The notes beneath the pieces are model-generated. The model saw only the letters and a program-made list of their open reading frames with translations, ran no database searches and was not told where the DNA came from. Of a stretch of DNA of 64,000 bases, positions 38,080-50,720 are shown piece by piece; position 1 is the first letter of the stretch, and every line of letters starts with the position of its first letter. A program made the translations under genes and the position numbers. The stretch is from positions 3,277,001-3,341,000 of the forward strand of contig JAQPZY010001525.1 of the NCBI GenBank assembly GCA_029931535.1, in the 5' to 3' direction. Source of the DNA: Margaritifera margaritifera. Lineage: Eukaryota > Mollusca > Bivalvia > Unionida > Margaritiferidae.

Positions 38080-38425
38080 ACGGGCTCTCATTGTGAGTGA
38101 TATCATCAGCTAAGTCAGGGTTTCCAGAAGGAACTCATCCTACGGTTATTCCTAATTTGAAATTGTCTGAAACCTTTAACATATCATTAATATATACCAC
38201 GTAGAGAAGAGTAAAAACAACCCCACCTTGGCGAACACCTTGTCTAATTGGTACTCGTTCAGATTTAGTGACATTCATCGCAACAATGCTATATAAATTA
38301 GAGTATGGTTCCTGAATTACAGTGAAGAGTTCGCCAGTAATTCTCAATGAGGAAAGCCTTATAAAAGTCCCTCGTGCCATACGGTGTCAAACGCTTTCCA
38401 ACAATGCTGCATATACTTTTGATTC
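38080..38425 (-). pseudogene. LINE reverse transcriptase fragment
   Basis: On the - strand, WKAFDTVWHEGLL (near 38400) is followed after a frameshift by a frame 38380-38135. This holds VPIRQGVRQGGVVFTLLYVV and YINDML, the RT fingers/palm motif GVRQGxxxSPLLFxxYIND. Further on, NPDLADDITH near 38100-38120 stands for the YADD box with Leu for Tyr. No other domain is attached. Confidence 0.8.
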
Positions 38426-40450
<2,025 letters not shown>

Positions 40451-40481
40451 ACATACATTAGAAATAGCATTGATATATAGG

Positions 40482-40516
40482 AATTTGATATACCAATAAT
40501 GTTGGTATATCAAATT
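40482..40516. repeat. Perfect 15-bp inverted repeat, 5-nt loop
   Basis: AATTTGATATACCAA at 40482-40496 and its exact reverse complement at 40502-40516 flank TAATG. A strong hairpin in either strand. Confidence 0.9.
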
Positions 40517-41072
40517 GGTTTCGCCCATGGCGTATGAATACGCATATAATTATGGTTGCACCAGTAGAATATTGCCTCAATGCTCTTTAGATAAGTGATG
40601 AATTTCCACATATTTCCACTCCTGAATCATTATTAAAATAAGGAAAGACCGAGCTATTAATAAGTATCCTCGCATTGTAAATGAGTTGGAAACAATTTCA
40701 TCAAATTACCACTACTTCCACCCCCACTCTCTCTCTCTCTCTCAAGCCACATGGGGCAAAGATATGCGACACTAAGTGGAGTGAAAGAACAAAATAAATC
40801 TATATGAAAACCTTGAACATGAATTTACACCAGGTAACCTAGAGGATTCCGAGTTCAGTGTTACATGATACCAATGGCACAAAGTTGCAATATAATGTGG
40901 AGACGAGAAGCCCGTACTGTAAATTCCTATTCAAGGCGACACATACTCTAATCTATTTGAGCATTTGTTTTGATTTTGTTTTTAACTGATAACAAGATTC
41001 TAAATCAGATCATTTTTTAAATATCAGAATGTCTGAAGCCCCTCACTCTCACTTTCTCTCTCACTATTGTGG

Positions 41073-41376
41073 ATGGTCAGTCAGCATATCGGTTTTACCT
41101 CAATTGATCCAGATCACTCTCTCTCTCTGTCTGGCTATATGTCTGTCCGTCTGTCTCTGTCTGTATCTCTCTGTATGTCTGTCTGTCTCTGTCTGTCTGT
41201 CTGTCTGTCTCTCTCTGAGAATCCTTTATGGTAGAATTGGCAGACTAATCGACGAACAAACAGGAAGATGGACAATGAAAACAATCTAATGGTCCGTCGA
41301 CATACCCCCCATCCCCCACCCTCTCTCTTACTCTCTGTTGGTTGGTCAGTCAGCATGTCAGTTTTGCCTCAGTAGA

Positions 41377-41408
<32 letters not shown>

Positions 41409-41574
41409 GTCGCCAGCTTCAGGCGAAACTCCGTGAAAAACGACCGTAGCGGATTTTCGACAGTGGAATGCGGCGACGTCTCTGGACCTATGATGGTAAA
41501 ACTGACAGACAAATGAATTGAGAGAGAAAGAGAGTTTATGATGGAGGATACAAACAATCTTATGGTCAATAGCT
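41073..41574. repeat. Diverged tandem duplication, about 265 bp unit, with microsatellites
   Basis: The segment from about 41073 (ggtcagtcagcatatcggtt) to 41294 is repeated from about 41338 (ggtcagtcagcatgtcagtt) to 41574. Shared blocks at both ends flank different low-complexity cores: (TCTG)n in the first copy, (TC)n plus a GC-rich insert in the second. Confidence 0.75.
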
Positions 41575-42403
41575 CTGGTAAGTAAAGCATTATAATGACT
41601 TAGATCAGCTGCAGATAAATTCAAATCTTTTAATTACCTTGTTGGTTCATCATTTCACTTAGCCTATTTAAACTCGTTTCAATATAATCGCCGGTGATGG
41701 AATGGCCATGCGTTCACTGTTCATGAAGCGAGCCATGCAATGTTTGTAGTGCTCTACTTTATTCATATATACAGACTTTCATGTTTAAATCATAAGTGTG
41801 TCTTTTATTTATTTAATCAATGTGAATGAAAATAGAAGCTCAAAATAAGCAAATTATCGGTTTCTAAAAGGATTATGAATAGATAAAATAGCTACAGAAC
41901 TATATTTTGCAGCGGACACACTAGGCAGGGATGTGAAGAGTTCACTCCCTTTGTCAATACAGTTTCTGGAGTCGCTCTAAACTCCGTAGGAAGCGCACAT
42001 ATGCGTTTTTGTATGAGGTATACATAAAATATATGAAAACTATGTACGCTGTATCATATAGTGGTATAGCAAACATACAGCGTACATACTATATATAATT
42101 GTGTGATATAGAAAAATATTAGTGAAATAGTTTTCATTAATGCATTGTCCCATGTGCAAAATGTATCCTTATATTATCACCTGTGCAAGTACACAAGTAC
42201 ACAATTTTCCATCATGCCAACCAACTTGATTGTGTACGCATACGCAAGTTGTACTAGCGGCAAGAAAAACGAGCACTTTGTGAGCTAGAACAAATAAATG
42301 AAAACTGCATTGCCTTTCATGAAATTACTTTTTCCCCAATAAATTTGACTTGACGTTGTTCGCGTCTCTGTGATGTTATTGCCCCCGTACTACCTAGACA
42401 ACA

Positions 42404-42404
<1 letters not shown>
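41575..42404. other. No gene seen; one hairpin
   Basis: The only structure noticed is a perfect 13-bp inverted repeat, 42041-42053 against 42076-42088 (TATGTACGCTGTA and its complement), with a 22-nt loop. Confidence 0.6.

Positions 42405-42477
<73 letters not shown>
42405..42477. repeat. (TA)n microsatellite
   Basis: Pure TA tract. Confidence 0.97.
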
Positions 42478-42481
<4 letters not shown>

Positions 42482-43015
42482 ACATAAATATAATCAAACA
42501 TGTTAGATATTTTAATTCCTTTCTGGCAGAAATCGATTTAGAGCCGTGAGTTACATTACCTATTGTCTATCGTACATGCACCAGATCCCTTATTCAGTCG
42601 GCCACGCGCTCGAACCACCAAAACGAATCGAGCAATGTCAAAGACAAGGAAATTTAACACCCAGATATATGCACAAACCCACTGAGTTTCCATTTATAAA
42701 TGCAAAGGTACATACGTAAGATTATAATTATAAATTGACAACTATATACCAACCTGACATGAATTATTCCAATTATTCCTACTCTCAAAGTTACTGACAT
42801 ATTTAGCCGGTTATAAGAATGATTATTATATTCAGTGTTTGAAGCCATACAATTTCGTTCTCTCCTTATCTCTTCTTTTTCGAGCTATTTATTTCGAATC
42901 TCTTAATATCACGTTTATTTTGTTTGCTTGTTGGGGGGTGTGGGGGGTGTGGGAGGAGTCTCTCTTTTCTTCTCATTTTTCTGTCCCCTCAATATAATTC
43001 CTCGTTACCCTCTTT

Positions 43016-43475
43016 TTAAATTATCAACAACCGGGCTCCGGATTATATAACTGATTTACTCCAACCTTTTTCACTAGATACAGTGCCTTATAATCTGAGA
43101 AACTCGAACAATATCATTCAATATCAATGTAGAACCGCTTTGTTAAAAAAATCATATTTACCAACACTTATCGACTCATGGAACGGTCTGCCATCATCCA
43201 CTTGAGATTGTTCATATATACTAACCTTCAAAAAAGAAATTACCGAGCGCGAAATGTCTGCACCAAGTTATTTAGCATTCGGTAATTGGCACGCTTCTGT
43301 CATATTAAGCCGGTTAAGACACAAATGCAGTTTGCTGAATTATGATTTATTTAGGTGTAATCTTATCGCCAATCCTTCCTGTTCCTGTTAATTTCCAGTA
43401 AGAAACACTAATTATTCTCTGTTTGAATGCAGATTATTTAATAACTCAAGGAATGAGCTTTATCGCAGATGATAA
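43016..43475 (+). pseudogene. LINE 3' ORF fragment with C-terminal Cys motif
   Basis: A single frame of about 150 codons with only two or three stops reads IINNRAPDYITDLLQPF, then YNLRNSNN, SYLPTLIDSWNGLPSS, and LSRLRHKCSLLNYDLF. It ends with NPSCSC and SLFECRLFNNSRNELYRR. This block (IINNxxPxYL, YNLR, SWNxLP, LRHxCSxLNxxLF, CxC...C) is the conserved C-terminal end of a common lophotrochozoan and cnidarian LINE family. RT itself is absent (5' truncation). The copy is dead but relatively well preserved. Confidence 0.8.
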
Positions 43476-43807
43476 TTAATGAATAATAATATTGATACTG
43501 ATGGAATTTTATTCGGCAACAAAATTTAGAAATCAGAAGCAAACATTTTGCTACAAAAGGAAATGCAGAAATGTATTATTAACACAAACAGATTTACAAA
43601 CATATGATTACTGTTTGGCCCATTATGACTAAAGTTAAAATTTTACGTACAAGAGCACACCAAACACCATCCCTCCGCTCTCATTTCATTTATATGTATG
43701 TACGTTACCTGTCGTGACTTTTTCCAAAACTTTTTCCTGCATGCAAGTTAAGTAATTATTTATGTTTGTAATGGAGAGGAACTTATAAATTGAAAAACTT
43801 GTTTCAA
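43476..43807. other. No gene seen
   Basis: Unique sequence between the LINE tail and the first histone-array base. Confidence 0.6.
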
Positions 43808-43884
43808 GACCATATCCCCTAAGATGGCTAAGACACCAAAGCCAAAACAGGCCAATACCCCCAAAGAAGAAGGCAGCTAGCAAG
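43808..43884 (+). pseudogene. H1 C-terminal tail fragment, copy 1
   Basis: Array-edge fragment encoding a Lys/Pro/Ala-rich H1 tail. Joined directly to H2B. Confidence 0.8.
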
Positions 43885-44122
<238 letters not shown>

Positions 44123-44151
44123 GCATACTGTGTAGATCCAAATATCAAAAC

Positions 44152-44167
44152 GGCCCTTTTCAGGGCC
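44152..44167 (+). terminator. Histone 3' stem-loop, copy 1
   Basis: GGCCCTTTTCAGGGCC: six-base-pair stem and TTTC loop, the canonical metazoan histone mRNA 3' element. A purine-rich agaaaagaag downstream resembles the U7-binding site. Confidence 0.9.
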
Positions 44168-44550
44168 ATACATATTTCTAGAAAAGAAGTATTTCCCGTA
44201 GTTGCCATGCTTCCAAAGAAGCAATAGTTCCCTTTGCATCTATCAAAACCTAGTTATAATCGACTTGCAGAAATAGAGAACCACCAAGCAAGGGTATGAT
44301 GTTCTTCAAAACCCCTTACAAGTATTCGGTACTGTGCACACATTTACAAAGAGGTCAATGAAAACGTCAAGCAAACAACAGCAGTACTAGCTGAAGTATC
44401 GTCCTTTATTAGCAGCAAAGAAAAGTAAACAAGTACACATCCACAACATACAAGAAATACAATACAACACAATAACATAAAATAAAATTCTTTCACGCAG
44501 ACGTGATCGAAAACATCCTTTTCCGAATCCTATATACAAGAAACCTTCTG

Positions 44551-44629
44551 ATTGGTTAGATTCTATGTAAGCGAACTTCTGATTCGTCAATGCCACTGTG
44601 CATTTCAATCCCTCTTGTGGGTATAAAAG
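44551..44629 (+). promoter_or_regulatory. H2A-type promoter, copy 1 (CCAAT and TATA)
   Basis: Inverted CCAAT box (ATTGG, 44551-44555) and TATAAAAG at 44622-44629, directly followed by truncated H2A sequence. The same arrangement is present in the other copies at TATA positions 46378, 48129 and 56948. Confidence 0.8.
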
Positions 44630-44640
44630 CTAAGGTAGAT

Positions 44641-44799
44641 AGGACCAGAATCATTCCCCGTCATCTGCAGCTGGCCATCTTAAATGACGAAGATTTGAAC
44701 AAGCTCCTATCCGGAGTCACCATTGCTAAGGGTGGTGTGTTGCCTAACATCCAGGCTGTTCTTCTGCCAAAGAAAACCAAGCAGGCTCCTGCAAAATAA
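44641..44799 (+). pseudogene. H2A pseudogene, copy 1 (C-terminal part only)
   Basis: Encodes [38 protein letters not shown] and [13 protein letters not shown], then TAA. This corresponds to about residue 75 onward of H2A; the N-terminal tail and most of the fold are missing and the sequence begins within about 15 bp of the TATA box. No histone stem-loop follows; an AATAAA-like AT-rich stretch does. Confidence 0.93.
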
Positions 44800-45269
44800 G
44801 CCTTCTCTTGTTCTACAAGAATCCCCCAAAAATAAAAAAGAACAACAAAAAAACCCAATTATATTCGTAAAGGAATATGCCTCAATATTGACAACTGGTA
44901 ATGAATGAGATCACAAAAACACGCACGCACGGAATAAAACTAAGGAGTGACATATTCCATATTCATTTATTCACTTTTTCATTTATTTATGAATTCATTC
45001 ATTCATTTCATGTACGAAGATAGATAGTTGCCTTGGCGAGTAGTTGATGTCATTATTTACATACGAGTATTAATATGACCAAATCCGATTGTTATTGTTG
45101 CTGACCTTCTTCGGTATCTTTCTTTTACCCCTGTCTTTTGCATAATTCTGTTATTTTTCCCCGTTGTAACATTGTTCTTATACAATACATACTAGTAAAT
45201 CAAAAATGTAGTATGATTGGTTTTCCCTCTTTTAACTTCTTAGCGTCGCTGTCTACTGAGTCACTTCGT

Positions 45270-45521
45270 ATGTCTATACATTCTCCAAGTCCAATACACC
45301 TAAGGTAGCAACAGAAGCTAAACAACCCAAGGCTAAGAGCTATAAGAAGAAGAAGACAGCTAACAAAATCAACAGCAGAGAAAAAGTCAGAAAAGGCGAA
45401 GAAGGTAAAGACCCCAAAGAAGGCCAAAACAGCAATGCCTAAGAAGACCATATCCCCTAAGAAGGCTAAGACACCAAAGCCAAAACGGGCCAATTCCCCA
45501 AAGAAGAAGGCAGCTAGCAAG
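45270..45521 (+). pseudogene. H1 pseudogene, copy 2 (globular domain missing)
   Basis: Begins at an ATGTCT with a Ser/Pro N-tail, frameshifts into a KVAT..KQPKAKS-like stretch, and then goes straight into the Lys-rich C-terminal tail (KTPKKAKTAMPKKTISPKKA). The roughly 70-80-residue winged-helix globular domain of H1 is absent. The tail runs without a stop into H2B N-tail sequence. Confidence 0.85.
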
Positions 45522-45879
45522 CCTCGTGAAGTAAGGGCGCCCAAAAGGCCGCCAGCAAAGCTAAGGCCCAGCGGACTGGGACAGGAATAAGACGATGAGG
45601 TGGATGGAATCCTATGGAATCTTGATCTATAAAGTTCGGAAAACTCTACACCCAGACACCGCTATCTCCTGCAATGCTATGTGTATCATGAACAGTTTTG
45701 TCAACGATATCTTCGACAGAATGGATGCAGAAGCTTTAAGACCGGCACACTACAACAAGCGCTCTACAATCACTAGCAAAGAAATCCAGAGAGCTTACCG
45801 ACTTCTAACCGATGAACTTGCTAAGCATGCCTTAAGCGAGGGAACCAAGGCTGTTACAAAGTACACCAGTAGCAAGTAA
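45522..45879 (+). pseudogene. H2B pseudogene, copy 2
   Basis: The N-tail lacks ATG and has a frameshift or stop near 45588. The fold is complete: [60 protein letters not shown] and [13 protein letters not shown]. Several changes at positions invariant in real H2B (for example VLKQVHPDTG reads [10 protein letters not shown]) indicate loss of constraint. A perfect stem-loop follows at 45909-45924. Confidence 0.9.
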
Positions 45880-45908
45880 GCATACTGTGTAGATCCAAAT
45901 ATCAAAAC

Positions 45909-45924
45909 GGCCCTTTTCAGGGCC
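45909..45924 (+). terminator. Histone 3' stem-loop, copy 2
   Basis: Identical to copy 1, GGCCCTTTTCAGGGCC. Confidence 0.9.
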
Positions 45925-46396
45925 ATACATGTTTCTAGAAAAGAAGTATTTCCCGAGGTTGCCATGCTTCTAACGAAGCAATAGTTCCCTTTACATCTAT
46001 CAAAACCTAGTTATAATAGACTTGCAGAAATAGAGAACCACCAAGCAAGGGTATGATGTTCTTCAAAACCCCTTACAAGTATTCGGTACTGTGCACATAT
46101 TTACAAAGAGGTCAATGAAAACGTCAAACAAACAACAGCAATACTAACTCAAGTATCGTCCTTCATTAGCAGCAAAGAAAAGTAAACAAGTACACATCCA
46201 CAACATACAAGAAATACAATACAATACAATAACATAAAATAAAATTCTTTCACGCGGACGTGATCGAAAACATACTTTCCGAATCCTATATACAAGACAC
46301 CTTCTGATTGGTTAGATTTTATGTAAGCGACCTTCTGATTCGTCAACACCACTGTGCATTTCAATCCCTCTAAGGGGTATAAAAGCTAAGGTAGAT

Positions 46397-46591
46397 AGGA
46401 CCAGAATCATTCCCCGTCATCTGCAGCTGGCCATCTTAAATGACGAAGATTTGAACAAGCTCCTATCCGGAATCACCATTGCTCAGGGTGGTGTGTTGCC
46501 TAACATCCAGGCTGTTCTTCTGCCAAAGAAAACCAAGCAGGCTCCTGCAAAAAAAGCCTTCTCTTGTAATACAAGAGTCTCCAAAAAATAA
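46397..46591 (+). pseudogene. H2A pseudogene, copy 2 (stop lost)
   Basis: Same truncated H2A as copy 1, with TATAAAAG at 46378. The normal TAA at 46553 is AAA, which extends the frame by 12 codons to TAA at 46589. Confidence 0.93.
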
Positions 46592-47019
46592 AAAAACAAC
46601 AACAAAAAAAACCCCAATCATGTTCGTAAAGGAATATGCCTCAATATTGACAACTGGTAATGAATGAGATCACAAAAACACGCACGCACGGAATAAAACT
46701 AAGGAGTGACATATTCCATATTCATTTATTCATTTATTCATTCATTCATTCATTCATTTCATGTACGAAGATAGATAGTTGCCTTGGCGAGTAGTTGATG
46801 TCATTATTTACATACGAGAATTAATATGACCAAATCAGATTGTTATTGTTGCTGACCTTATTAGGTATCTTTCCTTTACCTCTGTCTTTTGCAATATTCT
46901 GTTAATTCTCAACGTTGTAACATTGTTCTTTACAATACATACTAGTAAATCAAAAATGTAGTATGATGTGTTTTCCCTCTTTTAACTTCTTAGCGTCGCT
47001 GTCTACTGAGTCACTTCGT

Positions 47020-47271
47020 ATGTCTATACATTCTCCAAGTCCAAGACACATAAGGTAGCAACAGCAACTGAAAAACCCAAGGCTAAGAGCCATAAGAAAA
47101 AGAAGACAGCTAACAAAATCAACTGCAGAGAAAAAGTCAGAAAAAGCGAAGTAGGTAAAGACCCCAAAGAAGGTCAAAACAGCAAAGCCTATGAAGACCA
47201 TATCCCCTAAGAAGGCTAAGAAACCAATGCCAAAGAAGGCCAATACCCCAAAGAAGAAGGCAGCTAGCAAG
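47020..47271 (+). pseudogene. H1 pseudogene, copy 3 (globular domain missing)
   Basis: Same architecture as copy 2, with further substitutions and a stop (gaagTAGgtaaag) in the tail. Confidence 0.85.
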
Positions 47272-47629
47272 GCTCGTTATGTAATGGCGTCCAAAAGGCC
47301 GCCACCAAAGCTAAGTCCCAGTGGACTGGGACAGGAAGAAGACGATGAGGTGGAGGGAATCCTACGGAATCTACATCTACAAAGTTCGGAAACCTCTACA
47401 CCCAGACACCGCTATCTCCAGCAAAGCTATGTGTATCATGAACAGTTTTGTCAACGATATCTTCGAGAGATTAGCTGCAGAAGCTTTAAGACTGGCACAC
47501 TACAACAAGCGCTCTACAACCACTAGCAGAGAAATCCGGACAGCTTTCCGAAAACTACACGGTGAATATGCTAAGCATGCCGTAATCGAGGGAACCAAGG
47601 CTGTTACAAAGTACACCAGTAGCAAGTAA
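47272..47629 (+). pseudogene. H2B pseudogene, copy 3
   Basis: The histone fold can be read in one open frame from 47321 to 47629 ([59 protein letters not shown]). The N-tail is frameshifted and has no start codon. The C-terminal helix region has replaced the conserved RLLLPGEL with RKLHGEY. Confidence 0.9.
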
Positions 47630-47658
47630 GCATACTGTGTAGATCCAAATATCAACAC

Positions 47659-47673
47659 GGCCCTTTCAGGTCC
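47659..47673 (+). terminator. Degenerate histone 3' stem-loop, copy 3
   Basis: GGCCCTTTCAGGTCC: one loop T lost and a stem mismatch, so the processing signal is probably dead. Confidence 0.8.
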
Positions 47674-48147
47674 ATACATATTTCTAGAAAAGAAGTATTT
47701 CCCGAGGTTGCCATGCTTCTAAAGAAGCAATAGTTCCCTTTACATCTATCAAAACCTAGTTATAATAGACTTGCAGAAATAGAGAACCACCAAGCAAGGG
47801 TATGATGTTCTTCAAAACCCCTTACAATTATTCGGTACTATGCACACATTTACAAAGAGGTCAATGAAAACGTCAAGCGAACAACAGCAATACTAACTCA
47901 AGTATCGTCCTTCATTAACAGCAAAGAAAAGTAAACAAGTACACATCCATAACATAGAAGAAATACAATTCAAAACAATCACATAAAATAAAATTCTTTC
48001 ACGCGGACGTGATCGAAAACATCCTTTTCCGAATCCTATATACAAGAAACCTTCTGATTGGTTAGATTTTATGTAAGCGCCTTTCTGTTTCATCAACGCC
48101 ACTGTGCATTTCAATCCCTCTTTGGGGGTATAAAAGCTAAGCTTGAC

Positions 48148-48305
48148 TGGACCAGAATCATTCCCCGTCATCTGCAGCTGGCCATCTTAAAAGACGTAGA
48201 TTTGAACAAGCTCCTATCTGGAGTCTCCATTACTCAGGGTGGTGTGTTGCCTAACATCTAAGCTATTCTTCTGCCAAGGAAACCAAGCAGGCTCCTGCAA
48301 AATAA
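48148..48305 (+). pseudogene. H2A pseudogene, copy 3 (nonsense)
   Basis: TATAAAAG at 48129. TAA at 48259 replaces the Gln codon in the conserved LPNIQAVLL, and a 1-bp deletion follows in the PKKT region. Confidence 0.92.
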
Positions 48306-48759
48306 GCCTTCTCTTGTTCTACAAGAATCCCCCAAAAATAAAAAACAACATAAAAAAAACGAAATTATATTCGCAAAGGAATATGCCTCAATATTGACAA
48401 CTGGTAATGAATGAGATCACAAAAATACGCACGTCCGGAATAAGACTAAGGAGTGACATATTCCATATTCATTTATTCATTTATTCATTCGTTCATTTCA
48501 TGTACGAAGACAGATAGTTGCCTTGGCGAGTAGTTGATGTCATTATTTACATACGAGTATTAATATGACCAAATCCGATTGTTATTGTTGCTGACCTTCT
48601 TCGGTATCTTTCTTTTACCCATGTCTTTTGCATTATTCTGTTATTTTTCCACGTTGTAACATTGTTTTTATACAATACATACTAGTAAATCAAAAATGTA
48701 GTATGATTGGTTTTCCCTATTTTAACTTCTTCGCGTCGCTGTCTACTGAGTCACTTCGT

Positions 48760-49009
48760 ATGTCTATACATTCTCCAAGTCCAATACACCTAAGGTAGCA
48801 ACAGCAGCTAAAAAAACCCAAGGCTAAGAGCCATAAGAAGACGACAGCTAACAAAATCAACTGCAGAGAAAAAGTTAGAAAAAGCGGAGAAGGTAAAGAC
48901 CCCAAAGAAGGCCAAAACAGCAAAGCCTAAGAAGACCATATCCCCTAAGAAGGCTAAGACACCAAAGCCAAAACAGACCAATACCCCAAAGAAGAAGACA
49001 GCTAGCAAG
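48760..49009 (+). pseudogene. H1 pseudogene, copy 4 (globular domain missing)
   Basis: Same as the other copies; the Lys-rich tail runs to a TAA near 49076 after passing into H2B N-tail sequence. Confidence 0.85.
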
Positions 49010-49367
49010 CCTCGTGAAGTAAGGGCGTCCAAAAGGCCGCCACCAAAGCTAAGGCCCAGCGGACTGGGACAGGAATAAGACGATGAGGTGGAGGGAATCC
49101 TACGGAATCTACATCTACAAAGTTCGGAAACCTCTACACCCAGTCACCGCTATCTCCAGCAAAGCTATGTGTATCATGAACAGTTTTGTCAACGATATCT
49201 TCGACAGAATCGCTGCAGAAGCTTTAAGACTGGCACACTACAACAAGCGCTCTACAATCACTAGCAGATAAATCCAGACAGCTTTCCGACTTCTACCCGC
49301 TGAACTTGCTAAGCATGCCATAAGCGAGGGAACCAAGGCTGTTACAAAGTACACCAGTAGCAAGTAA
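49010..49367 (+). pseudogene. H2B pseudogene, copy 4 (nonsense)
   Basis: Fold nearly complete ([40 protein letters not shown]) but with TAA at 49269, the same E-to-stop change as in copy 1. The stem-loop at 49397-49412 has one mismatch (AGCCCTTTTCAGGGCC). Confidence 0.9.
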
Positions 49368-49712
49368 GCATACTGTGTAGATCCAAATATCAAAACAGCC
49401 CTTTTCAGGGCCATACATATTTTTAGAAAAGAAGTATTTCCCGAGGTTGCCATGCTTCTAAAGAAGCAATAGTTCCCTTTACATCTATCAAAACCTAGTT
49501 ATAATAGACTTGCAGAAATAGAGAACCACCAAGCAAGGGTATGATGTTCTTCAAAACCCCTTATAAGTATTGGGTACTGTGCACACATTTACAAAGAGGT
49601 CAATGAAAACGTCAAGCAAACAACAGCAATACTAACACAAGTATCGTCCTTCATTAGCAGCAAAGAAAAGTAAACAAGTACACTTCCACAACATACAAGA
49701 AATTCAATACAA

Positions 49713-50046
49713 GATGATGATGCTTGAATTAACGTCGTTTGCGCCCATTCGGGCATGTACAACGATTTACCCCCATTGCGTGCGAAGCACGCAATGAAGG
49801 ATTAGACTGTGTGCTACGCATACTTATTTTTTTCGTCCAGTGGGTTACAGAGCTGCAATCCACTAGACGGAATTTATGCGTGTATGGACGCTATTTTCGC
49901 ACCGCTCCATCGCTACATGGTGTCCCCACTAAGGGAGTTCAATGAAGGAGTGATATGGAGGGGTGCGTGTTTTTAAATTCCAAATTTTTGAATATTTTTC
50001 CTGTTCATAGGAATAGAACCGCAATGTTTACAGGATTACTTATTTG
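49713..50046 (-). repeat. 3'-terminal segment shared by the two retroelement insertions
   Basis: Shares with about 55010-55375 the blocks gcgccc-ttcgggcatgtac, a pair around gcgtgc-aa-gcacgc, tccccac-aaggg-gttca-tgaagg and gaaccgcaatgtttacagg. In both insertions it lies at the edge touching histone spacer next to a short microsatellite, fitting a common LINE 3' end. Confidence 0.75.
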
Positions 50047-50049
50047 TTG

Positions 50050-50130
50050 CGATGACTCTGTCAGGGCGCGGCAAAGGAGGCAAGGGTCGGCTGGCTGCGC
50101 CGTCGCGTCTCAGGGGGCTCCGGCTAGTCC
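50050..50130 (+). other. Short histone H4 N-tail-like match
   Basis: ATGACTCTG is followed by codons for SGRGKGGKG, the first nine residues of mature H4 (H2A shares the first seven or eight). The match ends there; the next codons are unrelated and reach TAG. It lies exactly where the two retroelements' shared 3' segment ends, so it may be a captured histone scrap or coincidence. Confidence 0.3.
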
Positions 50131-50299
50131 AGGGTTAGTTAACGTTTAATAATTTTGATAGTTTTGGCCGAAAGAAGAAAGTATTTGTTAAAGTATAAGA
50201 AATTTTGAAGATTATGTTTATACCATATGGCTGTTGTTATTGGTTAGTGGAGGGAGAGAGAGAGAGAGAGAAAAAAAAATGGCTTTGTTTTAAATTTTT

Positions 50300-50720
50300 T
50301 AGAGTTGCCACTTTGTGTAGCTGGGCCTGATGGTCCGGGATTTAGAACCACCTTATATTGCTAATTTAGTTGTACAGGTACTTTAATATTAAAAACGTTT
50401 CAGAAATTTAGTAACCGTTTTGTGCAGTTTGGGCCTGATGGTTTGGACTTGGAACCACCTTATGCGTTTAATTTACGTGTGGTTTTTATTTCTAACTATA
50501 TTCTTAAGTTAAATTATCCAATTTGGTGCCACCTTGTTCGGCTGGGTCTGATGATCAGGGTTAATGACCACCTTATATTGTTATCATTTTGGGGTATAGT
50601 TGTTACATTTAATATACCGTCCTTATATTAATTAGTTTATTTTGATCTTTTTCCAATCGAGTGCCACATTGTGCGGCAGGGCCTGATGATCAGGGTTTAT
50701 GATCACCTTATTGTTTTGAC
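50300..50720. repeat. Four diverged tandem copies of a 105-135-bp unit
   Basis: A roughly 55-bp core of the type tgccaccttgtgcggctgg followed by gcctgatgatcagggttta and accaccttatattg recurs near 50306, 50411, 50525 and 50659. It lies in the 3' non-coding part of the LINE block. The cores contain a tgatca palindrome. Confidence 0.8.

Noticed and set aside
44387..44608. Minus-strand frame repeated at 46149, 47893 and in 54868-55116
   Set aside because: Repeats only because the histone spacer repeats; no codon conservation beyond sequence identity.
45200..45544. Minus-strand Phe/Gly-rich frames at 45200-45544, 46950-47270, 48717-49032 and 57534-57851
   Set aside because: Antisense of the Lys-rich H1 tails.
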